Below are positions 11,995-23,129 of a stretch of DNA of 64,000 nt, piece by piece. This stretch comes from Sipunculus nudus (taxonomy: Eukaryota > Annelida > Sipuncula > Golfingiida > Sipunculidae), in assembly GCA_026874595.1 (NCBI GenBank), contig CM049307.1, positions 1,389,579-1,453,578 of the forward strand, in the 5' to 3' direction. Numbering within the stretch: position 1 is the stretch's first letter; every line of letters begins with the position of its first letter. The notes beneath the pieces were generated by a model that saw only the letters and a program-made list of their open reading frames with translations, was not told the DNA's origin and did not search any database. The translations under genes were made by a program, and so were the position numbers.

Positions 11995-14900
11995 AGCTCA
12001 GCTGTCCGTCCGTCTGTCTGTCCATCTGTCAATCTGTCCAGTAACCTGGCAAAAATCTTAATTGCTGGACCTGGAATCTTCTACCTTGACATGCAGAGAG
12101 GTACATCAAAATTCTCCTTGGAAACCTGAAATTAGGTCTCTGTTATCCATATCCTCCGAGCTATGGGGCTCAGAAGTACCCCCCAGAATAATTGAAAATT
12201 TGATACAAAAGCTCCAGTATCTGAACAACTAATGCCTTGGTCACCATGATTCTTTGCATGCATATTCATCATGGAGAATTTCATCAGTTCCTGCAGACTG
12301 GAGGCACCACCTGGATTTTTTCAAATTTTTATGCATTTTTAGCTCAGCTGACTATAAGTCATCTGAGCTAAAGTCGTGGTCCATTGTCCGTCGTCCGTCC
12401 GTCTGTCCGTCCTTCCGTCCGTAGATGTGGCACGTTTTGAAACCGTAAGACCTACGAATCCAAAATTCAGCATAATGTTAGATGTCCCCAAGATCTCCTA
12501 CCAAGCCGAAAACTAGGTGTCTGCAACTTCTTTCCTTTGAGAAATTAAGGAAAAACCTCAATTTTTTATTAAAAACCTATTTTTACACTTCAGGACTGCC
12601 TAATATCAAAACCACTCATCTGTTTTTCCTCATATTTACCATAATTATTCCTCTATATATTATTCCTATGTACATGCCAGAAATTATGTCTGTATTATGT
12701 AAATTTAAAAAGTTATGGGCCCAAACATAATGCATTGTGTAAAAAATCAGGAAAGATATTTGATCACTTAACACAAAATATGTTAAAGCTATAAACTTTT
12801 TTTCCAGTAATATAACTTTAATTAATCAAAATTAAATTGTATACCCAAAATTAGATCAAAATCTTTTAAATTTTTTAAAATATTAACAAAAATAAAAAAT
12901 TGGTACCTTAAATTTTGCCCAACTTTGACCATGGCACGTTTTTTTCCTGTAAGTACTGTGGATTTAATTTTCACAGCATGTTTTTGTTAGCATTTCAACT
13001 GTTAACACCAAAAATTTGAAACCAGTTGATCAAAAACTGTAGATTTTAATCAAGTTTTCAAGCACCATGTAACATATTGTTTACATCAAGCTAGTGTTAT
13101 GCAGTTTGCAAGAGCTCAGCTCCCCAGCTTCAGCTCTAAGTTCCTTAAATTCAGCATACAGTTAGATGTCTCCAAAATGCCATACCATGCCAAGAATTTG
13201 GTCACTAGGACATTCGAGATATTAATGAAAAACTTCATTTTTCCATTAAAAACCCATTGTTACACTTCAAGACTGCCTAATATCAAAACCACTGATCTGA
13301 CTTTAATCATAAATAATATACATATTTTTCATTCTCTATGCACATGCCAGAATGATGTCAGTATTGTGTAATTGTTTTAAGTTATGGGCCCAAACATAAT
13401 GCACTTTGTAAAAAATCAAGAAATATATTTACTCCCTTAACAAGAGCATTGCTGAAGCTAGAGATTTTTTTGTCAGGGATGTAACATTATTTAATCAAGA
13501 TTCAATTGAATACCCAAAATTAGTTCTGAATTTTTCAAATTTTATTTAGTATAAATATAAAATTAGTACCTTAAATTTTGCCCAACTGTGACCATGGCAA
13601 GTTTGTTTCCCATGAGCACTGTTGATATAATTTTCATATCATGCACACATAAGCATTTCAGCTTTTTAGTTTAGAAAGCTGAAAGAAATTGGCCAAAAAT
13701 TGTAGCTTTTATTAATGTTTTTTATGAGACCCTGTCAGACTTTGGCTCTCTCCAGCCCCTCTTGAGTCACCTGTATGTTGACCTTGTTGACCTTTCATCA
13801 AATTATGCACGCTTGAGGCGAGGCATACATGGAATCCAGGCAGCTTATGGCAAGCCACAGTTGATCCAGGTGTCCAACCCAACTCATCTAGTAGTTTTAA
13901 CCAAGAACATAACAAAAAACATTACAATAAACAATAAATTAATAAATTTTTATTGGTTTTTAATAACAAATTAAAGAAAAATAGAAAAGGAATTTGTTAG
14001 TTTATAATAACAGGAAATTAACTTGCAGTTACTGATGATATAAGAATCTTGTATCAATGGGTAGAATGTCACATATTCCAAATAACACCATGCAGTCACC
14101 TATGGCATTTTTCAGTTCAATTTTAATGATAAAGAAGTAAATCATATTATTCATTACTAATCATTAGGGATCATATGAAGGAAATTAGACAAAGATGCAG
14201 TTGATAATATTAATCTAGATTCCTGCTGTGTCTAGTGTGTACATTGATGTGAAATTAGTCCAAAATGAATTTTTTACAGTTATTTTTTAATATAAATAAA
14301 AGCCATAAAACCAGGTACTTATGATCATTATATAAATGTGTGAATTTTGTATATTCTGGATTCTCAACATCATTGTTTGGTGAAAACTGAATAAATTCCA
14401 GACATGGTGCAAATACTTTGTAATTGTATTTAAATATGAATATGATTTTGTACTCCATTTTAAAATTTCTTGCATAAAGAATGGGAATTCAGGTAAAAAT
14501 GAAAATATATGAATACTTGTGCAAATACTTTCAAAATGTATTCATGAATGCATTCATGAATATATTCTTTAATATTATTTTAATAATCATATCAGTTATA
14601 TTTCATTTTAAAAAATCATATGATTCTCTTATTATTTTTAATAAAAATTATATTTGGGACAATATTTGTATTTTTTTTTATAAATAGTTAAACTCTTATA
14701 TTATATGTTCTGCTTATAAGTTATATGGCCAAGTCAAAATCTGTGTGACAGAAGTACTCCATTTGTTAATAAAATAAATGAAATCAATCCTCTTCCCTGT
14801 CTCCAAAGGTACTATCAAAATCATAAGCTAAACAACAACAACTCATAATACAGCTTATATTTATTACCACACAAATCCAGCATGTGCCTCATTTATAAAT

Positions 14901-15469
14901 AATATTTTTTTATCATATATAACAGCTGAGCGTCGTGACCCATAGGTCCCTTGTTTCTCTATTTTTAAGACCTTCAGAGATGTTGTTGTCTGTTAATAGG
15001 GCACAAATTATAACCATTAGACCTCGAATCTTCTAACTTGACATCCAGGGAGAGCCAATGAAAGATCTTCTTGGAATCCTGAAATTAAGTTTCTGTCACT
15101 ATTATACCGTGAGATATGGGGCTCAGAAGAACCCCCCAGAATAATTAAAATTTGTTACAAAACTTCCAGTATCTGAACAGCTAATTAATGCATTGATCAC
15201 CATGATTCTTTGCATGCATATTTATCTTGTAATGTTTCATCAGTTCCTGCAGTCTGACTGTGCCACCTGGATTTTTTAAATTTTGATGCATATTTTTCTC
15301 TTTATTTGAGACCTTCAGAGATGCAGTCATCTGTTAACAGGGCACAAATCGTAACAAATATCTAAGGTCTTTTGGCAGAATGCATGATTTTGAGCACTCA
15401 GGGAGTCATGTTACCCATTGTTCAAGGTGCCTTGAATTCAGCTGAGTGTCATGGCCCATGGGCCACTAG
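11995..15469 (+). mobile_element. HINE-like element B2, interrupted by A3
   Basis: It starts AGCTCAGCTG at 11995, with the hairpin's second arm lost, directly followed by a GTCC/GTCT tract. It ends with CAGCTGAGTG, the perfect palindrome GGCCCATGGGCC (15453-15464) and ACTAG. The body is in two pieces, 11995-12340 and 14954-15469. They join at a T-run that is continuous in B1 (acgaatttttttctctattt). Confidence 0.75.
12341..14953 (+). mobile_element. HINE-like element A3, uninterrupted copy nested in B2
   Basis: The 5' hairpin is at 12341-12369, followed by a GTCC/GTCT tract (12388-12421). The 3' end is CAGCTGAGCG, an imperfect palindrome and CCCTTG at 14953. At 2,613 bp it is the reference A copy: it has the two internal modules (from about 12425 and about 13135) and lacks the insertions seen in A1. 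Open frames near 12482 match ones at 2222 and 40525, but only because the DNA is repeated. Confidence 0.8.
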
Positions 15470-15644
15470 TTTATGTTACCGGTGATTAGAACACCACATC
15501 TGGTCAGAAATAGGCAACCATTTTCTGCATAAGAATGTTTTTAAGGTGGTCCTGAATTATGCATATTAGTACCACCACCTTGTGAATGAAAGAATCAATC
15601 CAGAAATCAAATGTTTTTAAGATGTTGTCATGGTTGTGTTTTAG
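15470..15644 (+). other. Short intron stretch before exon 2
   Basis: Unique sequence ending in the acceptor tggttgtgttttag. Confidence 0.5.
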
Positions 15645-15754
15645 TCCAACGTATGTGTTCCCCGGGATGATGTCCTCGACCTGTGGGTCGCAACACAGTG
15701 CTTTGACCAGATACAGGCAGCTGTAGCCAGAGTTACAGGGAAACCTATGAACAA
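15645..15754 (+). CDS. Molybdenum hydroxylase (XDH/AOX family), exon 2 of 5 seen
   Basis: This 110-bp exon lies between ttgtgttttag and GTGAGG. It starts at a codon boundary, matching the end of exon 1, and leaves two bases (AA) that exon 3 completes to Lys. The translation holds DLWVATQCFDQIQAAV and VTGKPMN, aligning with the family's STQ/ATQ motif and the following helix (VQ..VA..LG-P-N-I). The Gln of ATQ corresponds to the conserved active-site Gln (bovine XDH Gln767). No open frame of useful length marks this exon; it was found from phase and motif. Confidence 0.85.
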
Positions 15755-15832
15755 GTGAGGTCCTATTGTTATACTCTCCAAGGGCAGTAGTCCTCCCATA
15801 CATAATTGTGTTATATTCAAGAAAGATGGCTA

Positions 15833-16195
15833 GGTTCAGTTGACTGAAAGTCACCAGAGCTAAAGCAATCACCCTGTGTCTATCTTCTGTCCATCTGTCT
15901 TTAAGACTGGTGTATTTTGACACCATTGGACCCACTGATTTGAAATTTAAGATACAATTAGATAAGTTCAATCAGACTTTTTTTTGCTTTGAGAATTTAA
16001 TCAAAAACCTCCATTTTGCATCGTTACCTATTGTTATAAGTTCCTATGAATGTGCAAAGACTTCAGTCACTATTGCATATTTTGTAAAAGTTATGGACTC
16101 AAACATATTGTACTTAATCAGAAAAGTTGGAAATATGTTTCCTTTTTCAACATATGAACTGTAGTTTTTTTTAAGAATTTAACTATTTTTAATAT
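15833..16195 (+). repeat. Diverged 5' fragment of a family A element
   Basis: 'ttcagttgactgaaagtca' and a short GTCT/GTCC remnant are followed by the A module 1 sequence (gacaccattggacc, gatttgaaattt, tccattaaaacc-like). It is heavily decayed and ends near the start of the Copia-like element. Confidence 0.6.
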
Positions 16196-16239
16196 AGCTA
16201 GTGCATACCAGAAATAAAATAAGAAATTTTTGGAGTGCC

Positions 16240-16855
16240 CAAAACTATGTGCTGGAGAGATTTTGAAAAAGAACAAAATGTGAAGTATGCCAGAAAACAT
16301 ACCATTGGGCAAAAGACTGCCTATACAGTCTAGAGTCAGTTCAGATGGCTGAGTCAGATTCAAAACCAACTTCAAGGGTTGGAGATCATACAAATGCTGT
16401 ACCTGAACCAGAACACTGTAACATTACTTGTTTACAAAAGAGTCTCACTTTGAAATTTTTGTTGTGAAATCTCAGTGCTCGGCAGTCATCGACACAGCTT
16501 GTACTAGAACAGTATGCAGATAAAGGTGGCTGCAAAGTTACCTGGGGAATTAAAGCAGGTTATTTACTGTCCTAGCAAGAAAGTCTTCGAATTTGGGGAT
16601 GGAAACATCATCCATTCATTCCAAAGAGTTATTGTTCCTGCCAAATTAGGTAATAAAAATGGAAGTTATTGAAACAGATATTCCACTACTCCTCAGTAAA
16701 GCATCCTTGAAGAGAGCCAGTGCGACTCTAGATCTTAAAAACATAGCCACCATGTTTGGTGAACCAGTAAATTTAGAATTTATATCTAGTGGTCACTATG
16801 GTGTCTGCATTCTTGATAAAGACCATAACAATCAGTGTACACAACTCTCTTAATG
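16240..16855 (+). pseudogene. Retrotransposon gag zinc knuckle and protease, decayed
   Basis: Near 16278-16325 the + strand encodes KCEVCQKTYHWAKDC, a CX2CX4HX4C nucleic-acid-binding knuckle. Near 16475-16510 another frame gives AVIDTACTRTVC, a retropepsin active-site region with DTA in place of DTG/DSG. Frames 16570-16850 give FEFGDGN, IVPAKLG and IPLLLSKASLKRA, the flap and C-terminal part seen in this protease group. At least three frameshifts and internal stops separate the parts, so no product is expected. Confidence 0.65.
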
Positions 16856-16984
16856 ATGAGGTGTTGTTAATCACTGAGGACATGGGTAAGAAAAAAACAG
16901 GAGAAAGTTTTATTGAAATTACATTAACAGTTTGGCCATTGAAATGACTGCTGAAGTGTGCAGGCTCAGTAAGTCTTGTAAGTT

Positions 16985-17376
16985 CTGACATTTTAGAAAC
17001 AATTGTTAAAGACTGTAATATTTGTTGTAAATACAGAAAACCTCCACATAAACCAGTGGTTGGCCTTCCATTAGCATCAGAATGCAATGAGGTAGTGGCT
17101 TTTTACCTGGCTTATGGTATCTACATTACTGATGAATTTACAAGATTCATTGCTGGGTGCATCGTCAGAACAAAGCAAGCTTCCACTATTTGTGACAAAA
17201 TTATTCAGTGCTGGATAGCTGTGAATGGTTCATCACAAAAACTCTTCAGTGATAACGGTGGGGAATTCAACAATGAAATCTTTAGAGATATGGCTGAGAA
17301 CTTCCATATAGACATGATGACTACTGCTACTTGTAGCCCTTGGAGTAATGGTTTGCTGGAGCGGCATAATCAGGGT
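16985..17376 (+). pseudogene. Copia-type integrase, N-terminal part of core
   Basis: The region starts with CNICCKYRKPPHKPVVGLP, the end of the integrase zinc domain. It continues with DEFTRFIAG (first catalytic Asp region) and LFSDNGGEFNNEIF (second catalytic Asp). It then reaches SPWSNGLLERHNQ, which carries the catalytic Glu, where a TAG stops the frame. The stop is created by the first junction of the 81-bp array. Integrase inserts element cDNA into chromosomes; this copy is dead. Confidence 0.75.
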
Positions 17377-20291
17377 TAGAACTTCAGTATAGACATGATG
17401 ACTACTGCTACTTGTAGCCCTTGGAGTAATGGTTTGCTGGAGCAGCATGATCAGGGTTAGAACTTGAGTATAGACATGATGACTACTGCTACTTGTAGCC
17501 CTTGGAGTAATGGTTTGCTTGAGCGGCATAATCAGGGTTAGAACTTGAGTATAGACATGATGACTACTGCTACTTGTAGCCCTTGGAGTAATGGTTTGCT
17601 TGAGCGGCATAATCAGGGTTAGAACTTCAGTATAGACATGATGACTACTGCTACTTGTAGCCCTTGGAGTAATGGTTTGCTGGAGCAGCATAATCAGGGT
17701 TAGAACTTCAGTATAGACATGATGACTACTGCTTCTTGTAGCCCTTGGAGTAATGGTTTGCTGGAGCGGCATAATCAGGGTTAGAACTTCAGTATAGACA
17801 TGATGACTACTGCTACTTGTAGCCCTTGGAGTAATGGTTTGCTGGAGCAGCATAATCAGGGTTAGAACTTCAGTATAGACATGATGACTACTGCTTCTTG
17901 TAGCCCTTGGAGTAATGGTTTGCTGGAGCGGCATAATCAGGGTTAGAACTTCAGTATAGACATGATGACTACTGCTACTTGTAGCCCTTGGAGTAATGGT
18001 TTGCTGGAGCAGCATAATCAGGGTTAGAACTTCAGTATAGACATGATGACTACTGCTACTTGTAGCCCTTGGAGTAATGGTTTGCTGGAGCGGCATAATC
18101 AGGGTTAGAACTTGAGTATAGACAGGATGACTACTGCTACTTGTAGCCCTTGGAGTAATGGTTTGCTGGAGCGGCATAATCAGGGTTAGAACTTGAGTAT
18201 AGACATGATGACTACTGCTACTTGTAGCCCTTGGAGTAATGGTTTGCTGGAGCAGCATAATCAGGGTTAGAACTTCAGTATAGACATGATGACTACTGCT
18301 ACTTGTAGCCCTTGGAGTAATGGTTTGCTGGAGCAGCATAATCAGGGTTAGAACTTGAGTATAGACATGATGACTACTACTACTTGTAGCCCTTGGAGTA
18401 ATGGTTTGCTGGAGCAGCATAATCAGGGTTAGAACTTGAGTATAGACATGATGACTACTACTACTTGTAGCCCTTGGAGTAATGGTTTGCTGGAGCGGCA
18501 TAATCAGGGTTAGAACTTCAGTATAGACATGATGACTACTGCTACTTGTAGCCCTTGGAGTAATGGTTTGCTGGAGCAGCATAATCAGGGTTAGAACTTG
18601 AGTAAAGACATGATGACTACTACTACTTGTAGCCCTTGGAGTAATGGTTTGCTGGAGCAGCATAATCAGGGTTAGAACTTCAGTATAGACATGATGACTA
18701 CTGCTACTTGTAGCCCTTGGAGTAATGGTTTGCTGGAGCAGCATAATCAGGGTTAGAACTTCAGTATAGACATGATGACTACTACTACTTGTAGCCCTTG
18801 GAGTAATGGTTTGCTGGAGCAGCATAATCAGGGTTAGAACTTCAGTATAGACATGATGACTACTGCTACTTGTAGCCCTTGGAGTAATGGTTTGCTGGAG
18901 CGGCATAATCAGGGTTAGAACTTCAGTATAGACATGATGACTACTGCTACTTGTAGCCCTTGGAGTAATGGTTTGCTGGAGCAGCATAATCAGGGTTAGA
19001 ACTTGAGTATAGACATGATGACTACTGCTACTTGTAGCCCTTGGAGTAATGGTTTGCTGGAGCAGCATAATCAGGGTTAGAACTTGAGTATAGACATGAT
19101 GACTACTACTACTTGTAGCCCTTGGAGTAATGGTTTGCTGGAGCAGCATAATCAGGGTTAGAACTTGAGTATAGACATGATGACTACTACTACTTGTAGC
19201 CCTTGGAGTAATGGTTTGCTGGAGCGGCATAATCAGGGTTAGAACTTCAGTATAGACATGATGACTACTACTACTTGTAGCCCTTGGAGTAATGGTTTGC
19301 TGGAGCAGCATAATCAGGGTTAGAACTTGAGTATAGACATGATGACTACTACTACTTGTAGCCCTTGGAGTAATGGTTTGCTGGAGCAGCATAATCAGGG
19401 TTAGAACTTCAGTATAGACATGATGACTACTGCTACTTGTAGCCCTTGGAGTAATGGTTTGCTGGAGCAGCATAATCAGGGTTAGAACTTGAGTATAGAC
19501 ATGATGACTACTACTACTTGTAGCCCTTGGAGTAATGGTTTGCTGGAGCAGCATAATCAGGGTTAGAACTTCAGTATAGACATGATGACTACTGCTACTT
19601 GTAGCCCTTGGAGTAATGGTTTGCTGGAGCGGCATAATCAGGGTTAGAACTTCAGTATAGACATGATGACTACTGCTACTTGTAGCCCTTGGAGTAATGG
19701 TTTGCTGGAGCAGCATAATCAGGGTTAGAACTTCAGTATAGACATGATGACTACTGCTACTTGTAGCCCTTGGAGTAATGGTTTGCTGGAGCAGCATAAT
19801 CAGGGTTAGAACTTGAGTATAGACATGATGACTACTACTACTTGTAGCCCTTGGAGTAATGGTTTGCTGGAGCAGCATAATCAGGGTTAGAACTTGAGTA
19901 TAGACATGATGACTACTGCTACTTGTAGCCCTTGGAGTAATGGTTTGCTGGAGCAGCATAATCAGGGTTAGAACTTCAGTATAGACATGATGACTACTGC
20001 TACTTGTAGCCCTTGGAGTAATGGTTTGCTGGAGCAGCATAATCAGGGTTAGAACTTGAGTATAGACATGATGACTACTGCTACTTGTAGCCCTTGGAGT
20101 AATGGTTTGCTGGAGCAGCATAATCAGGGTTAGAACTTCAGTATAGACATGATGACTACTGCTACTTGTAGCCCTTGGAGTAATGGTTTGCTGGAGCAGC
20201 ATAATCAGGGTTAGAACTTCAGTATAGACATGATGACTACTGCTTCTTGTAGCCCTTGGAGTAATGGTTTGCTGGAGCAGCATAATCAGGC
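17314..20291 (+). repeat. 81-bp minisatellite, 37 copies, derived from integrase coding DNA
   Basis: ATGATGACTACT starts the first copy at 17314 and the last at 20230, a distance of 2,916 bp or exactly 36 x 81. Each unit spans the catalytic-Glu segment of the integrase (SPWSNGLLE followed by R or Q, then HNQ) plus a junction containing GGGTTAG. The junction adds an in-frame TAG per unit on the + strand. Copies differ mainly at a few sites (gcTact/gcTtct/acTact, gCggcat/gCagcat, tcagta/tgagta). The final copy runs back into the integrase frame. Confidence 0.97.
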
Positions 20292-20505
20292 ACTGACTGA
20301 GATCATCCTCAAAGTGAAGGCAGAACAAAACACTGATTGGGAAACAGCTTTGTCTTGGGCATTGATGGCTAAAAACTCTGTGCATAGTGTACATGGCTAC
20401 AGCCCATATCAGCTGGTCTTTGGACAAAATCCGAATCTGCCCACCATATTTAATGAGAAAGCTCCTGCATTGGAAGGGACCATAAGTGAAGTGGTCGGAT
20501 GGCCA
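20230..20505 (+). pseudogene. Copia-type integrase, C-terminal part
   Basis: Reading on from the last array copy: SPWSNGLLEQHNQALTEI, then DWETALSWALMAKNSVHS, GYSPYQLVFGQNPNLP and APALEGT. This is the region following the catalytic Glu in Copia-group integrases, up to the point where the linker to reverse transcriptase begins. It shares frame with 16985-17376, so the two halves were one gene before the array expanded. It is cut at about 20505, where family A sequence begins. Confidence 0.75.
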
Positions 20506-20519
20506 ATATTCTTCTGGCA

Positions 20520-20770
20520 GCTGCATAAAATTAATTTCCTGCAAGTAATGTGGATTTGTTTTACACAGCATGTACACATAAGGATTCAATCTGTTAATTC
20601 TGAAATTTGAAAATAAAAGCTGCAAAATTAGGCTAGTTATTGAATTTTTTTTTTGGAGGCTCTTGTTGTATTCCCTTACATCTTCAAGCAGCCCACTTTG
20701 GTCACTGTAGGTCATTCAGTGCAGCTCTCTTTGCGCCCCAGGCTGTTGTTAGCGAACCTGTGAGCTTATG
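20520..20770 (+). repeat. Family A fragment
   Basis: The sequence 'gtacacataaggatt...ctgcaaaattaggctagttattgaattttttt' and the following 'ggaggctcttg' match A4 at 40985-41165. Confidence 0.7.
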
Positions 20771-20779
20771 CAATGGTGG

Positions 20780-23120
20780 GGGGGGGGGTTGTTTGTCGTG
20801 TGTCGTGCGTCGTGCGTCATCTGTATGTTAACCATAGCTATCTCAAAAACAGCAGGAGCTAGCATCACCAAATTTTTTTCAAATAATCAGTCAAAAAAAA
20901 AACTATATCAGATTTTGGTTTTTTTTTTCTAACTGCATTTTCTTAGATTTTATAGGGAAAAAGCTAAAAAAGCTTTAAAAATCTTCTTCTCCAAAACTGT
21001 CCAGCCAAGTTGTCCAATATTTCACAGAAATGATTCCTGAAACAATCTTTCTCAAATTTGTTCAGATGGTTCCAGTTTGGAGATTTTTGGCCAAGTTACA
21101 GGAGGTAGAACTTTGTTAACTGTGCAAAAAGGCATATTAAAATATAAATCTCAGAAACGGCTGGAGCTATCATCACCAAATTTTATGCCAATGTTGGTCA
21201 CATAGGCCATATCTGAAATTGAGGTATTGGTGGCGCCTCCTGCATCGGCCTTTTTTGTACGGGGTCATCAGAGCCTGTATCACACTGAGGGCTACAAAAA
21301 CTTCTGCTCTGAAACCATATGGCCAAAATGTTTAATATCGCACAGAAATGATCCTAGGGTAGTGCTTTCTTAAGTTTGTTCAAATGGTCTCTTTTCAGTG
21401 ACTTTTGGCTAAGTTATGGGAAGCTGAATTTAGTCATATGCCATAACAGCCCATTTTAGCTCAGTGGCTACAAAGATCTTCTTCTCAAAAACCACTGGGC
21501 CAAATTCTTAAATCTCACACATTAATTATCCTCAGATGTTGATAATTCAAGTTTGTTCAAATGATTTTGGCTCAGTGCTTTTTGGCTGAGTTACAGGAAG
21601 CTGAACTTAGCCAGTTTGCTGTATCTTCCTATATGAGTTATAAACCTGCAAAACATTTTTCGACTGATGCTACTGAAGCCAGTTTGTTAAATATTTTACA
21701 AGAATATTCCCTACAATAATTCATATAATAATTGTCATTAATGCTTCCACATGAATGATTTTTGGCTGAACTATGGAGATTGAATTGAGTCATTTTACCA
21801 TATATGTTAGCTGTGTTATGCTGTTACATCTAGCCTGGCACCAGTTTATCAGCATCTATTACATCATGCCACTAGACATTTAGATTTCAGGTTATCTTTG
21901 GTTGATATTTACAAGAAAATATTTTTAAAAGCTTTTAAAAAATTTAGATTTATGATTTAAGTTATTCATCATACCAGGCAATGTTACAATCATGGATATT
22001 TAGCTCTCTGAGGCTATATAAAGACAACTGTACATGGATTATAAATTATTGGTATCCCTACTCAACTTAATTCAAGAATTTGCCATCAATGAGATATATC
22101 TGTATTTTAATTTTGCATTCAGTATGCATCCGTAATAATTTTACATAAATTCCTTATTTCTTTTTTATAAAAAGTCAGCTGAAAAGCATTTTGTATTGGG
22201 AAAATAAATTTCAAGTTATTTCAAGTAGGGACCACTTTTGTGTACAGATGGCAGCACTTAGTTTACCATTGGCAGATTGCCAGTGCCTTGATTTTGGCCA
22301 TTAGTCAAGTTGATGTCAGCTCTATAAATAGTTTTGGCACAGTGCCAGGATTGGAAGAAGTGCAGCCAGGTATAGGTCAAGAGCTCACTCAGTGCACTAG
22401 CTGCATTCTATTTATAGCTTTGGCAGACTGCTCACTGCATCATATTTAGCACCAAAGTTCAGCCTGAATCTATTTATAGCTTTGGCAGACTGCCAACTGT
22501 GTCAGATTATGAAACAGGTCAAGAGTTCACTCAGTGCAGCCAGGTAGAGGTCAAAAGTTCATTCAGTCTAGCCAGGTGCAGGTCAAGAGTTCACTCAGTG
22601 CAGTAGCTTGAGGCAGCAATTTGTCACAGGTCACTCGGGGGCAACTGCCTTACTCACCTAAGCTTTGTCAGCCCAGTACATCAAACTCTGGGGAAGTTTG
22701 ATGTATTGGACTGATATTTTGACCTGTCTATGTATCTTTGATGGTATTCTCATTTACAAGACAGGTGGTGCCACCCTAATTGACATTTGCAGTGTATGTG
22801 CCTGCTTATTTCTACAGAGGAATTTGATACATCAGCCTAAAATTGGGCATGTTTATACATATTGGGTAGCTTTATAGTGTACAAGACTGGTGGTGCCACC
22901 TAAAATAATTTTTGCACAGTGTATGTCCCTGCTTATTTCTCAGGAAGGGATACCAGCCTGAAATTGGGCATATTTATACATCTCTGATACCTTGGTCGTA
23001 TACAAGACATGTAGGCCTACTTGAAAAGTAATGGCCCAGCACTAAAGCATTATACCTGGTTTATAAACCATTGCACAGGTTTGCATTAGGCCTGTATTGT
23101 TTAATAATATGAATTGTTAG
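20780..23120 (+). mobile_element. Family C interspersed element, copy 1
   Basis: It begins near a G-run and a TGTCGTGCGTCGTG microsatellite-like stretch. Its body (ctcagaaacggctggagctatcatcacc, ggccatatctgaaattgaggt, ggtggcgcc) is repeated at 58560-61895. The 3' part near 23025-23110 ends ...attaggcctgtattgtttaa, related to the stem-loop end of copy 2. It is non-coding and has internal tandem phrases at 22240-22600 (gtgcagccaggt, ggtcaagagttcactcagt). Confidence 0.7.
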
Positions 23121-23129
23121 TTTTGTTTG

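Larger units (their letters stand above)
16200..20500 (+). mobile_element. Decayed Copia-order LTR retrotransposon fragment
   Basis: In + order it shows a gag CCHC knuckle, an aspartic protease, the integrase zinc region and the integrase core, with integrase before any reverse transcriptase. That order is diagnostic of Ty1/Copia elements. Reverse transcriptase, RNase H and LTRs are absent. Stops and frameshifts are frequent. An 81-bp array has grown inside the integrase. Family A fragments lie on both sides (15833-16195 and 20520-20770), so it may have inserted into an A element. Confidence 0.7.
17233..20715 (-). other. 1,160-codon antisense open frame across the 81-bp array
   Basis: The minus strand stays open across the whole array because 81 is a multiple of three and the unit has no stop in this frame. 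The product would be about 37 repeats of 27 residues (LTLIMLLQQTITPRAT, SSSSHHVYTE/QV). It lies opposite integrase-derived DNA. I see no promoter, splice or codon-bias evidence, so it is recorded as an open frame rather than a gene. Confidence 0.3.

Noticed and set aside
16118-16393. Minus-strand frame near the Copia gag
   Set aside because: Shadow with no recognisable motif, opposite the CCHC knuckle region.
17314-20291. CRISPR-like array
   Set aside because: Units are head-to-tail 81-bp copies without unique spacers, in a eukaryotic integrase pseudogene.
17314-20291. Telomere-like GGGTTAG at each 81-bp junction as evidence of telomerase-linked origin
   Set aside because: Only one 7-bp occurrence per unit, copied with the unit; chance is sufficient.
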